Below are positions 11,829 through 19,261 of a stretch of 64,000 bases of DNA, one piece after another. Origin of the DNA: Pseudonocardiales bacterium (lineage in GTDB: Bacteria > Actinomycetota > Actinomycetes > Mycobacteriales > Pseudonocardiaceae); NCBI GenBank assembly GCA_019247305.1, contig JAFAPC010000176.1, positions 24,769 through 88,768 of the forward strand, in the 5' to 3' direction. The notes beneath the pieces are model-generated. The model had not been told where the DNA came from. It was given only the letters and a program-made list of their open reading frames with translations, and did no database searches. Position 1 is the stretch's first letter; each line of letters begins with the position of its first letter. The translations under genes and the position numbers were made by a program.

Positions 11829-13286
11829 TCAGCCTTTGCGACGGACGGGGACGCAGGCCAGGTCGGTGAACGTGGCCTTGAGCCGCTGCAGTAGGAAACC
11901 GAACAGGTTCTTCGCCGCAGCCGGGTCCGGGGAGGGCGCGACGACAGTCAGCGGCCGATCAAGGCGCAACCGCGCCGGGGCGATGCTGGCCAGGTTGCGA
12001 CAGTAGTTTTTCGCAGTATCGACCGCAGGGTTCAGCGGCGGCTGGTCTACCCCGGCGCGGTACAAATTAATCTTGGCGACACTCGGCTTGCCGTTGACCT
12101 TCACCATCGGATCATTGGGCGGAACGAGCGCCATCGGCGGTGCCTGCGAGGCCGCAGCCTGCAGCTCGTTCAGCGCCAACGAGGGTGCGGGAGTACCGCC
12201 CGCAGTGAGGTCGGGCGCGGTGAACGGGTGACAACCCAGCGCCGGGTTGATGAACCCGGTCAACAGCCCGTTGTCGCTGGCGTTTTTGAGGACGGTGCGC
12301 ACGGGCAACGCCGCAACGTTCGCCGCGTTGTCCTGGGCGGTACGCCCGCCCGGCAGCACCAGGTAGCGGGTCGTGAGGTTGTCGCTCTGGTCCTGATCGA
12401 CTATCCCGAAGTCGCGCGTGGTCGGGCAGGGCTGACCGTCCCGGGCCATGCCGACGGGTGGCACCGTCAGTCTGCCAGCGCTGATCGCGGCGTTGGCCGC
12501 GCGGAAGAACTCTACCGCGCCACAGTAGGCGAACTGTCCGAACGGCGAGCCCGGCAACCCGTTGACGCAGCCATCCTTGGCGCCACGAAGCGTCAAGGTG
12601 TTGCCCTGGAAACCGAACCACAGCCCGACCACGGACCCTGCCGGCAGCTTCGGCACGACCGGCGGAACCGCCGGCTGGGTGCCCTGGTCGATGACGAGCG
12701 GCCGGTAGATCGCCAATGCACCCGTTGCGGGATCGATGATCGTGGCCTCGACAAACGCGGACTGGTTGGCGTTGGCCTCATGGCAGGGGCCGTTGCGGCG
12801 ATTGGTCGCTACCAGTTGGTACGGCGTGGCCAGGCCCTGCGCAGTGAGCGGCGCAGCCGGGACGACCAGCGTACAGCTCGGATTGGGCGCTTTGCCTCCG
12901 CCGCCATTCAGCGCGGCCGCCAGCTTGCGGTGGCGCTCATTGTTCCGCCCTTTAAGGGCCGGGTCCGGCTCCGGATTTGTATTCGGCCCGTCGATGGCCA
13001 AGCCCGGGGCGTCGCCACCCGTCTGGCCCTCCCCATCCAGCTGAGTCTCGCTATCCGGGTCAATCCCCAGAGCGCCCTCCACTGGCACCGGGCCGTTCGG
13101 CGACGCTGGGCCGTTCGGCGACGCCGGGCCGTTCGCTAACGCTGGGCCGTTGGTTGGCGCAACCGGCGTGAGGCCGGCTTGCGCTTGCCAGGGCGTCATC
13201 ATGGCGATCGGCAGCGCGGCCGCGACGGCAGACAGGCTCCAGCGCAGGGAACGTGGTGTGCGGAGAATCACCAGCACCACCTTCAT
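11829..13286 (-). CDS. Large secreted protein with Pro-Asn-Gly repeats, unknown
   Basis: About 485 residues. The start chosen is the ATG at 13284-13286, giving a signal peptide with basic start and hydrophobic core (SLSAVAAALPIAMM) cut after QAQA; an upstream ATG would add ten acidic residues. After cleavage there is a short repeat region of ANGP/SPNGP units encoded by an 18-bp DNA repeat (about 13085-13150), then an acidic linker, then a globular domain from about residue 130 with six cysteines. The domain has no catalytic motif that I know. It is convergent with the membrane protein gene upstream. It probably acts in the cell wall or outside. Confidence 0.65.
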   Translation of the reverse strand: MKVVLVILRTPRSLRWSLSAVAAALPIAMMTPWQAQAGLTPVAPTNGPALANGPASPNGPASPNGPVPVEGALGIDPDSETQLDGEGQTGGDAPGLAIDGPNTNPEPDPALKGRNNERHRKLAAALNGGGGKAPNPSCTLVVPAAPLTAQGLATPYQLVATNRRNGPCHEANANQSAFVEATIIDPATGALAIYRPLVIDQGTQPAVPPVVPKLPAGSVVGLWFGFQGNTLTLRGAKDGCVNGLPGSPFGQFAYCGAVEFFRAANAAISAGRLTVPPVGMARDGQPCPTTRDFGIVDQDQSDNLTTRYLVLPGGRTAQDNAANVAALPVRTVLKNASDNGLLTGFINPALGCHPFTAPDLTAGGTPAPSLALNELQAAASQAPPMALVPPNDPMVKVNGKPSVAKINLYRAGVDQPPLNPAVDTAKNYCRNLASIAPARLRLDRPLTVVAPSPDPAAAKNLFGFLLQRLKATFTDLACVPVRRKG

Positions 13287-13316
13287 CTCGAGATCAGTGA
13301 GCGGGGCAGTGGCCAC

Positions 13317-13769
13317 TGCTGGCCATCGCCGCGGCGGACACTACGACGCGCATTCACCGGCTGGCCCAGACCTGAGAGCCCTGAGCACTCAAGGGCGCTC
13401 ACAGGTGCGTTCCGGGCGACGAGGAGCCAGGCTTTACTCCGAACGCCGCGGCCGTACGGCCATTTGCCGGGCACCGTCCTCAGCCACACCACCTCGGGAC
13501 CGGCCAGCCGACCGCCGCCCACCCGCATCCCCAGCACGGCGCCACGATCGGTCAGTCGACTGAACCGATCGTGGGGTCCTTGGGGGCCGAGTCCTTCTGG
13601 AACATCGTGAACGGCGAAGAGGCACGCTCTCGGTTCGAGGAGGCGACGGCCTCGCCGCCTCACTGGATCGCCGCCAATGCGTGCCGAGCGTTTCCCTGAG
13701 CGGCCCAAGACAGGTACGGTTTCCCCATAACTATCATCTGACCAGCTGCATCAGAGAGGGTGCGCGGAT
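13317..13769. other. Intergenic region before the cox-island plus operon, with a weak promoter candidate
   Basis: No supported gene. Overlapping open frames on both strands here have odd composition and no ribosome sites. Near the right end a TATCAT hexamer at 13732-13737 (plus strand) looks like a -10 element and has AAGACA about 19 bases upstream; it would give a leader of roughly 25 bases before the ATG at 13770. This is a weak pattern match. Confidence 0.3.
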
Positions 13770-14108
13770 ATGAGCCAAGAGCCGGAGAACGCAAAACCGA
13801 CAAATAGCCTAACCGATGAGGGCACCCAGGCGCTCTCCGCGTTGCGGAGCATCTGGAAAGCACAAGGCCAGACGAGCGCTGACCTTGATGAGCCGTGTGG
13901 CAACACGACGACCTGCAAGAGCCTGTCAGCCGTCGGCTTCCAGGGGCTGGCCGACGACATCGAGATACCGACCAAGGCCAACCCGGTGGCCGTGGGCGAC
14001 AACCTCCGCGCCGCGTGGAAGACGAAGCTTGAGCGTGAGGGCAAACTGAACGCCCAAGGGAGCAGCGTGCGGAATCTCATCTTTGGCTCGTCAGACCAGA
14101 AAGAATAG
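13770..14108 (+). CDS. Small soluble protein at the head of the cox plus operon, unknown
   Basis: 112 residues, hydrophilic, no membrane segment or signal. It has two cysteines spaced CGNTTTC (about residues 43-49), a middle segment GLADDIEIPTKANPV and a basic helix near AAWKTKLEREGKL. The ATG is preceded by AGAGGG about ten bases away. It starts a series of five plus-strand genes ahead of and around coxD and coxE (spacings of 51, 67 and 21 bases to the next genes), so it is probably co-transcribed with the CO dehydrogenase maturation genes. I recognise no family; any role in maturation or regulation is inferred from position only. Confidence 0.6.
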   Translation: MSQEPENAKPTNSLTDEGTQALSALRSIWKAQGQTSADLDEPCGNTTTCKSLSAVGFQGLADDIEIPTKANPVAVGDNLRAAWKTKLEREGKLNAQGSSVRNLIFGSSDQKE

Positions 14109-14159
14109 GGAACCCCGCTCGTCCGAGCGGGGGCCGAATGCACAGAGAGGACACATCTC

Positions 14160-14342
14160 ATGTTTGGACGCAGGAAGCCAACGATTGAAACGAAAACCGT
14201 GGAGAAACAGACCGAGTCGGACCGTACCACCTCATATCGAGTCGATCAGGACATCGCGCCGACGATCGCCGATGCACCCAGAACAACGTCCTACATAAAC
14301 CCCATGCAACGGAATACTCGCGGGTACGAAACAATCAACTGA
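14160..14342 (+). CDS. 60-residue hydrophilic protein, unknown
   Basis: A very small, highly polar protein (starts MFGRRKPTIETK, ends NTRGYETIN) with many Thr, Arg and Gln and no hydrophobic core, so it is probably disordered or works bound to a partner. The ATG follows AGAGAGGAC by seven bases. It lies between the 112-residue protein and coxD in the same direction. It has no Cys or His to bind metal. It could be a dispensable small protein or a regulator; there is no similarity to anything I know. Confidence 0.5.
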   Translation: MFGRRKPTIETKTVEKQTESDRTTSYRVDQDIAPTIADAPRTTSYINPMQRNTRGYETIN

Positions 14343-14409
14343 GACCGTTGGGGATCGTGCCGGAAGGGCCGGATCCCCCAGCGGCGGCCCGCATCAAGGA
14401 GACCACTTA

Positions 14410-15285
14410 ATGAACTATCCGAGTACCGTCAGAGAACTTACCGAAATGTTGCGCCGAGGTAATTACTTGGCGGACCGGGGATTGGCGACGGCGGTGTTCG
14501 TGGCGATGTCCCTGCAGCGACCCATTCTCCTCGAAGGCGAGGTGGGCGTCGGCAAAACCGAGATCGCCAAGGTGCTGGCTTCAGTGTTCGGACGTACACT
14601 GATCCGGCTGCAGTGCTACGAGGGCATCGACACCAACCAAGCCCTTTATGAGTGGGACTACGCCCGTCAGCTTCTTTATATCCGGGCATTGTCGGAGCGG
14701 GACATCGCAGGTGAGGAGGCTGTCGAGAAACTGTTCGGCCCGCGGTTTCTGCTCGAGCGTCCACTGATGCAGGCCATCCAGGCCGGCGACCAGGCCGTGC
14801 TCTTAATAGACGAAGTCGACCGCGCCGATGACGAATTCGAGGCCTTCTTGCTGGAAGTGCTGTCCGATTTCCAGATCAGCATTCCCGAAGTGGGAACCAT
14901 CAAAGCACAGCGCCCACCACTGGTAATCTTGACCTCAAACCGCACCCGGGATCTGCACGACGCTTTGAAGCGACGCTGCATGTACCACTGGATCGGCTAC
15001 CCGGACTCCGACCGGGAAGTCGCCATCGTCACGGTTCAAGCACCCGAGGTGTCCGAGGCGCTCGCTCGTAAGGTGGTAGCGGCAGTCAACCGGCTTCGCG
15101 AGATGGATCTCGCAAAGCCTCCCGGGGTCGCTGAGACCATCGACTGGGCTCGCACTCTGTCCTTCCTCGGTGAGACTGGCTTGAGCGTCAGCACCGCCGA
15201 CGTCACCCTCGGTTCAATCATCAAAGACCGCGATGACCTCGAGCTGGTGCGGGACAATCTCCGGGAAGTGACATCCCATGTCTGA
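14410..15285 (+). CDS. coxD: CoxD-like MoxR-family AAA+ ATPase
   Basis: A 291-residue cytosolic AAA+ ATPase. In carboxydotrophs CoxD is needed to sulfurate and insert copper into the [CuSMoO2] centre of CO dehydrogenase. The Walker A motif is at residues 43-51 (GEVGVGKTE), followed by the CoxD-typical IRLQCYEGID; Walker B is LLIDEVDR; sensor 1 is VILTSNRTRDL; the arginine-finger region is ALKRRCMYHWIGYP. The length fits CoxD, and coxE follows 21 bases later, the standard CoxD-CoxE pairing of a MoxR ATPase with a VWA protein. The ATG lies after AAGGAGA. The gene is convergent with the coxMSL operon rather than downstream of coxL, which is unusual in layout but not in content. Confidence 0.9.
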   Translation: MNYPSTVRELTEMLRRGNYLADRGLATAVFVAMSLQRPILLEGEVGVGKTEIAKVLASVFGRTLIRLQCYEGIDTNQALYEWDYARQLLYIRALSERDIAGEEAVEKLFGPRFLLERPLMQAIQAGDQAVLLIDEVDRADDEFEAFLLEVLSDFQISIPEVGTIKAQRPPLVILTSNRTRDLHDALKRRCMYHWIGYPDSDREVAIVTVQAPEVSEALARKVVAAVNRLREMDLAKPPGVAETIDWARTLSFLGETGLSVSTADVTLGSIIKDRDDLELVRDNLREVTSHV

Positions 15286-15306
15286 GACATCTCACAGGTT
15301 CGTCTG

Positions 15307-16443
15307 ATGCCGATGTCGACCACCAACAATGGCTTCGTTACCGTGCTCGTCGACTTCGGGCGCGCACTCCGGTCGAAGGGATTAGCCATCGGCTCAGGTG
15401 ACATCCTGACCTACTGCGCGGCAATGGCCCCGCTGGATCCGACAGACCTCGTCGATCTGTATTGGGCCGGGCGAACCACCATGATCGTGCGTCACGAAGA
15501 CGTCATCGTCTATGACGAGGTGTTCAGGTCATTTTTCCTCGCGTCGGACAGCCCCGTCCAGAAGCTACTAAAGATCAAGGCCCAGTCCGCTGCTGAAGCT
15601 GAGTCCGCTTTCGAGATTCCGGCCACCGAGCCGTCGGGCAAGGAACAGCAGGAGGAAGCCCTCCTGGGGCTGATGGCGTCGAACGTCGAGATTCTCAAGC
15701 ACCGGTCTTTCGGCGAGTGCACCGATGAAGAGCTCGCTGCGATACGACGCATCATGGCGCGCATCAAGTTCACTCCGCCCAAACGTCGCACCCGTCGCAC
15801 CAAGACAGCAGGCGACGGACGAAAACCCGACATGCGTCGGACGATCCGCGAATCGATGCGCACAAACGGCGAGATGGTCGATCTGTACTGGCGGCGGCGC
15901 CGTGTGCGGCTGCGTCCGCTCATTCTTATCCTCGACGTGTCCGGGTCAATGTCGGACTACTCTCGAGCGTTGCTGCAATTCGCCTACTCCGCGAAGCGAG
16001 CCACCCAGAAGGTGGAGGTATTTTGCTTCGGCACCCGGCTGACCCAGGTGACCAAGCCGCTGCAGACCCGCAAGCCGGATGAGGCGCTCGCGCGCGCCGC
16101 ACAGCTCGTGGTCGACTGGGAAGGCGGCACACGGATCGGCGACTCGATCGACAAGTTCGTGCGCAAGTGGGCCCGCCGAGGCATGTGCCGTGGTGGCGTC
16201 GTCGTCATCTGCTCCGATGGGCTCGACCGGGGTGATCCCGAACTGCTCGCCGACTCCATGGAGCGGCTCTCCCGACTGTGTCACAATATTGTGTGGATGA
16301 ACCCGCACAAGGGCAACGACATGGACTACCGGCCACAAACCGTCGGGATGATGGCTGCGGAGCCATACATCGACGTGCTTCTGTCCGGCCACGACCTCAG
16401 CAGCCTTGAAGAATTCGCCACGCTGCTTCCCAAGCTCGGCTAG
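15307..16443 (+). CDS. coxE: CoxE-like VWA domain protein
   Basis: A 378-residue partner of the MoxR ATPase, taking part in CO dehydrogenase active-site maturation. The N-terminal 150 residues are helical. The VWA domain occupies about residues 203-375 with the MIDAS motif DVSGSMS beginning near residue 210, the threonine site GGTRIGDS, and the aspartate site CSDGLDRGD, so all three metal-binding parts are present. An Arg/Lys-rich segment near residues 157-170 could bind nucleic acid or protein. The ATG at 15307 has only a weak ribosome site; the ATG at 15313 is an alternative. The next gene's ribosome site overlaps this gene's stop, so expression continues into it. Confidence 0.88.
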   Translation: MPMSTTNNGFVTVLVDFGRALRSKGLAIGSGDILTYCAAMAPLDPTDLVDLYWAGRTTMIVRHEDVIVYDEVFRSFFLASDSPVQKLLKIKAQSAAEAESAFEIPATEPSGKEQQEEALLGLMASNVEILKHRSFGECTDEELAAIRRIMARIKFTPPKRRTRRTKTAGDGRKPDMRRTIRESMRTNGEMVDLYWRRRRVRLRPLILILDVSGSMSDYSRALLQFAYSAKRATQKVEVFCFGTRLTQVTKPLQTRKPDEALARAAQLVVDWEGGTRIGDSIDKFVRKWARRGMCRGGVVVICSDGLDRGDPELLADSMERLSRLCHNIVWMNPHKGNDMDYRPQTVGMMAAEPYIDVLLSGHDLSSLEEFATLLPKLG

Positions 16444-16456
16444 GAGATCAAATTTT

Positions 16457-16750
16457 ATGTTGATGAGATGGAGCGTCGGTATCGAAGCGGAGGGCGACCG
16501 CATCATGAAGCTCGAGGAGGTCGTCGAGCTGGCTGACGCAGTCGCACCAATCAGCGGCATTGCCACGGGCATCGGCACCAATCGCTACGGTGCACAAGTT
16601 GTCGTATTCGCTGACAATCGTGAGGACGCGATCGCCAAGGGTAAGGAGCATTTTGTTAGCGCGGTACAGAAGGCGGGGTTGCCGGTCTACCCGATCGTCC
16701 GTGTCGAGGCAATCAGCGAGGACGAAGACGCGGCAGACGGCGATATCTAA
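16457..16750 (+). CDS. 97-residue small protein downstream of coxE, unknown
   Basis: A small soluble protein beginning MLMRWSVGIEAEG, with an alpha/beta-looking pattern: GIATGIGTNRYGAQVVVFA, then a helix EDAIAKGKEHFVSAV and an acidic C-terminus (SEDEDAADGD). The chosen ATG at 16457 follows TAGGAG, where TAG is the stop codon of coxE; an in-frame ATG at 16463 is also possible. The strand-helix-strand order and the size suggest a ferredoxin-like or ACT-like small domain, but this is only a guess from pattern. Being tightly linked to coxD-coxE it may be an accessory of the same maturation step. Confidence 0.6.
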   Translation: MLMRWSVGIEAEGDRIMKLEEVVELADAVAPISGIATGIGTNRYGAQVVVFADNREDAIAKGKEHFVSAVQKAGLPVYPIVRVEAISEDEDAADGDI

Positions 16751-16801
16751 AGCGACATCTCAGGACACGAGGACATATCAGATGAACACGCAGGCCAGAC
16801 C

Positions 16802-17242
16802 ATGATTCGCCTCGGATCACTCGCTGGCTACTCGTTCGAGGGTCCACGGATCCTCGGCGGCTGGACGCCTCCGACAAGGCCAGCAGTTTTCGCTATCATG
16901 TACAAGCCGGATCCCGAGACGAAGCCCGACCGCTACGCAGTTATCTACGTCGGCCACGCCGACAACATGGCAGAATCCGGCCTTCCCTTCAAGCACCCGA
17001 GATCCAACTGCTGGATCGCGCGGGCCGGATCCCGGTGGAAGCTGCATATCTGCACCTATGAGGCTCAGGGGTGGGCGCGATCTCACCGCGAGGAGATCAC
17101 TCAAGAACTCACGGCCATCTACAACCCGTACTGCAACGAGGTGAAGTACGACAAGGCATGGCAGGATCACTGGATCGGCTCATATGAGTCCGAGCTGACC
17201 GGCCCGCTAGCCCAACGGGGCCCCGACGAGGCCCCATTGTAA
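16802..17242 (+). CDS. GIY-YIG-fold-like small protein
   Basis: 146 residues. The order of motifs resembles the GIY-YIG nuclease fold: a first strand PAVFAIMY (residues 27-34), a second strand with VIYVGHAD (47-54) in place of YIG, a conserved-looking SNCWIARA (68-75), then REEITQELTAIYNPYCNE (96-113), where the Glu and Asn occupy positions used by GIY-YIG enzymes. The usual catalytic Arg after YVG is absent (ADNMAESG follows), so it may be a binding rather than cutting version. It is the last gene of the cox plus operon. A seven-codon frame (ATG at 16780) with a GAGGAC site ends in ATGA over this start, so translation may be coupled. The fold call is moderate; the link to CO dehydrogenase is purely positional. 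Confidence 0.55.
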   Translation: MIRLGSLAGYSFEGPRILGGWTPPTRPAVFAIMYKPDPETKPDRYAVIYVGHADNMAESGLPFKHPRSNCWIARAGSRWKLHICTYEAQGWARSHREEITQELTAIYNPYCNEVKYDKAWQDHWIGSYESELTGPLAQRGPDEAPL

Positions 17243-17265
17243 CCAACCAACCCAGTCTCAACGTG

Positions 17266-17305
17266 CTAGTGGGCAGCCGACCTCATGAGGTCGGCTGCCC
17301 ACTAG
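17266..17305. terminator. Perfect 40-bp palindrome between convergent cox operons
   Basis: The two 20-base arms are exact reverse complements with no loop (left arm begins CTAGTGGGCAGCC). It lies 24 bases after the plus operon's last stop and 89 bases beyond the minus operon's last stop. A hairpin of this strength with few Us after it fits a bidirectional terminator in a GC-rich actinomycete. A protein-binding palindrome is a less likely reading. Confidence 0.75.
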
Positions 17306-17394
17306 TGCTATCAGTCCAGCTGCTACCGACGGGAGGGACTGAAGACTACGCTGGCCTTCGCCTACCTGACGCGACGAAAGGCCTCGCAGCGAAT

Positions 17395-17757
17395 CTAATG
17401 CTGACGGCCCGGGAACCCGACTGTATCCATCAAACGAGATCGCCGCCGACCAGAGGCCGGTACATTGGTGTGCCCGTTGACCGGAGCTGGAGTCGGCGGA
17501 GCCAACTTGGCCGCGATACGCTCCGCACCGCCGTACAGCAGCGGTAGCGCACCTGCCACTACTCCACCAGTGCGGTTGATGTGCTCGACACCAGGAATGA
17601 TCACCTCAGCGTGTTTGGCGATTGTCTTCACGTTCCCCAAGCAGTCGTCGAGATTGTTGGCGATGCGGTTGAGGAGCACACCGATGACGAAGAGGTAGAG
17701 CGCGAGAACAGCAATTAACAGCGCGATGACAACTACCGTCAGAATGACGAGAATCAT
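17395..17757 (-). CDS. Small one-span membrane protein of the cox island (A), unknown
   Basis: 120 residues. The first 28 are one very hydrophobic helix (VILTVVVIALLIAVLALYLF), directly followed by LLNRIANNLDDCL and an amphipathic stretch containing GVEHINRTGGVVAG and LPLLYGGAERIA. The tail is Pro-rich and basic. The ATG follows AAGGGGT by four bases. It is the last of five small membrane proteins behind coxG. The helix-plus-amphipathic-helices design is shared with the others, suggesting a paralogous or co-assembling set that decorates the membrane near CO dehydrogenase. No database family is recalled with certainty; a DUF948-like helix is the nearest idea. Confidence 0.65.
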   Translation of the reverse strand: MILVILTVVVIALLIAVLALYLFVIGVLLNRIANNLDDCLGNVKTIAKHAEVIIPGVEHINRTGGVVAGALPLLYGGAERIAAKLAPPTPAPVNGHTNVPASGRRRSRLMDTVGFPGRQH

Positions 17758-17766
17758 CTCTACCCC

Positions 17767-18090
17767 TTATCCAGTCGGCGTTCCAGAACCAGTTAGTACT
17801 CTGGTCAGGAACAGGTGATGCTGCAGACCTTCCGCCAGCACCGAATCAACCCGGTCAGCCGTAACCGGAATGAGCGAACAATTTGCCGTGTTCTCCGGGA
17901 TGGCCCGTAGGGTGTCCCGGACTCCTGCCACGCTTCGGTCGATAGACCTCACCATCGACACGAGAGAGCTCAGCAACAAAATCACGACGATGACAACGCC
18001 GAGGCCCATCGCCACAGCAACCCACCAAAAAGTGATCTCTTCTGGTGCATATCCATCAGGCCCACCAGCGTACCCCAAGAGAAATGCCAT
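17767..18090 (-). CDS. Small one-span membrane protein of the cox island (B), unknown
   Basis: 107 residues. A short Gly-rich start is followed by one span at about residues 22-45 (WWVAVAMGLGVVIVVILLL) and then a helical tail with SIDRSVAGVRDTLRAIPENT and VDSVLAEGLQHHLFLTRVL. The ATG follows TTGGAGG by six bases. It starts 2 bases after the stop of protein C and ends 9 bases before protein A, so A, B and C form a tight translational unit. The pattern of regularly spaced I, V and L in the tail fits a coiled-coil or membrane-surface helix. I recognise no family. Confidence 0.65.
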   Translation of the reverse strand: MAFLLGYAGGPDGYAPEEITFWWVAVAMGLGVVIVVILLLSSLVSMVRSIDRSVAGVRDTLRAIPENTANCSLIPVTADRVDSVLAEGLQHHLFLTRVLTGSGTPTG

Positions 18091-18092
18091 CG

Positions 18093-18377
18093 CTAACCTC
18101 CAAGCCGAGCGCGTCCGCGTTCCAGACCTCCGAGGATGACCTCAGCGTGGTCGATCGTGTGTCGTAGGTCTGCCAACGGGAGCGTGTTTCGATATGCCTG
18201 CTGTAGGCCCGCGTTAATCTGTGGCGCTTGGCGGGCGATCCGCGCGGCGAGGACCAAAATCGGAGCTACCAGCGCGACCACCACCGAGATCACCACGACC
18301 GCGATCGCGAAACCCAGATACCATCCGAACAGGTGTGCCTCACCGGGCGCGGGTGCCTGTTCCGCAAGCAACACCAT
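18093..18377 (-). CDS. Small one-span membrane protein of the cox island (C), unknown
   Basis: 94 residues. After a short polar start (LLAEQAPAPGEAH) there is a long hydrophobic span (about residues 17-45) followed by a helix with IARQAPQINAGLQQAYRNT and HTIDHAEVILGGLER. The ATG lies seven bases after AAAGGAGG. This gene follows the DUF1059 mini-gene and precedes B by two bases. Like A and B, it has one N-proximal span and a 40-50-residue amphipathic tail, but I cannot align them reliably by eye. It is placed in the CO dehydrogenase operon by direction and spacing only. Confidence 0.65.
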   Translation of the reverse strand: MVLLAEQAPAPGEAHLFGWYLGFAIAVVVISVVVALVAPILVLAARIARQAPQINAGLQQAYRNTLPLADLRHTIDHAEVILGGLERGRARLGG

Positions 18378-18425
18378 CCCGCAGCCCTCCTTTCGGTAGC
18401 AGTAGTTACTAGGGGGTCATAGGAC

Positions 18426-18605
18426 TTAACGGTCCGGTACAGTCGTCACACACGTTGCTTCCAGGTAAGCCAGGAGAGTCTGAGTCGCCTTCGGGACGGC
18501 GTGCGCTTCCTTGAGGTGGTCGACCACCTGGCTCATCAGAACATCTTTGTTAGACGAGGTGAACTGCGAGCCGCACTCCTGGTGACCGCATGTGAACTCA
18601 TGCAT
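18426..18605 (-). CDS. DUF1059-like zinc-binding mini-protein
   Basis: A 59-residue protein. The ATG at 18603-18605 follows GAAGGAG by eight bases. Metal-ligand spacing typical of a small C2H2-like or DUF1059 protein is seen: Cys6-x4-Cys11 in FTCGHQEC and His30-x4-His35 in VVDHLKEAH. DUF1059 proteins are short, widespread, uncharacterised proteins starting with a Phe-x-Cys motif as here. It sits between small membrane proteins C and D in the CO dehydrogenase operon. A role as metal carrier or redox sensor for this operon is possible but unproven. Confidence 0.7.
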   Translation of the reverse strand: MHEFTCGHQECGSQFTSSNKDVLMSQVVDHLKEAHAVPKATQTLLAYLEATCVTTVPDR

Positions 18606-18689
18606 CTGTCATACTCCTTCAATCGATTCCAACGCGAACCCTGATTGTCGGCGACTCGACGGGGCTGGCTGTTGAACCTATACTAGCCG

Positions 18690-18917
18690 TTAAACCTGTT
18701 CAGCCATAGCTCGCACCGGCGCGAGGTTGGAGTTGACCGAAGGCAGAACCTCAGGAACTGTCCTCGTCTGATAGGCGATCGCATTAACGCCCACGACCAC
18801 TGCACCAAGCGTCCAGGCAACATGCTTCAGTTGAAAAATCACCCTCAACAGCGAGAGACCGACAACGGCCACGACCAGCACGATGGCCAGCAGAGTGACC
18901 CACGCGGCTGCAGGCAT
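18690..18917 (-). CDS. Small one-span membrane protein of the cox island (D), unknown
   Basis: 75 residues. The first 28 form a hydrophobic span (VTLLAIVLVVAVVGLSLL), followed by a second moderately hydrophobic stretch (WTLGAVVVGVNAIAY) and then YQTRTVPEVLPSVNSNLAP. The ATG follows GAGGAGG by five bases. It is 84 bases upstream of the DUF1059 gene and about 44 bases after protein E. The TVPEVLPSV segment resembles NVPELLATT in protein E, a hint of common origin. No known family comes to mind. Confidence 0.63.
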   Translation of the reverse strand: MPAAAWVTLLAIVLVVAVVGLSLLRVIFQLKHVAWTLGAVVVGVNAIAYQTRTVPEVLPSVNSNLAPVRAMAEQV

Positions 18918-18961
18918 AGCGTCCTCCTCTTTACTCGATGATTCCTCAGGTCACTCGCCTG

Positions 18962-19228
18962 CTAGACACCCAGTGCGCCCAGCAGATGACCGACGCGCTT
19001 CACGTAGCGGGTCGCGCCGATGGCGATTTCATTAACCGCGCCGTCCGTCGTAGCCAACAGTTCAGGGACGTTGTCCAGCTCCCCGGTCAAAATCACGCCG
19101 TTGTACAGGATGTCATCGACTGTCTTGCGGATGCGATCCACCGGCGTGACGATGCGCTTCATCAGCACCACAACGATGGGGAACACCACGAAGAGCAAGA
19201 TGATGTCACCAATCCACCATAAGATCAT
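18962..19228 (-). CDS. Small one-span membrane protein of the cox island (E), unknown
   Basis: 88 residues. The start chosen is the ATG at 19226-19228, six bases after GGGAGG; a frame extending 8 codons upstream lacks such a site. One span (ILWWIGDIILLFVVFPIVVV) is followed by MKRIVTPVDRIRKTVDDIL, then GVILTGELDNVPELLATT and a C-terminal helix ending VGHLLGALGV. It is the first of the five small membrane proteins and directly follows coxG by 33 bases, so it links the set to the CO dehydrogenase operon. The VDRIRKTVDDI segment has a heptad-like pattern like HAMP-adjacent or DUF948 helices. Function unknown. Confidence 0.65.
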   Translation of the reverse strand: MILWWIGDIILLFVVFPIVVVLMKRIVTPVDRIRKTVDDILYNGVILTGELDNVPELLATTDGAVNEIAIGATRYVKRVGHLLGALGV

Positions 19229-19261
19229 ATCCAGCCTCCCTTTCACACACAATGATCGTCA

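Noticed and set aside
12228..13139. 303-residue plus-strand frame
   Set aside because: Antisense to the secreted protein, which has a clear signal peptide.
14410..16443. MoxR-VWA pair as a conflict (defence) system
   Set aside because: The ATPase and VWA proteins have CoxD- and CoxE-specific motifs and lie with coxMSL; no effector gene is present.
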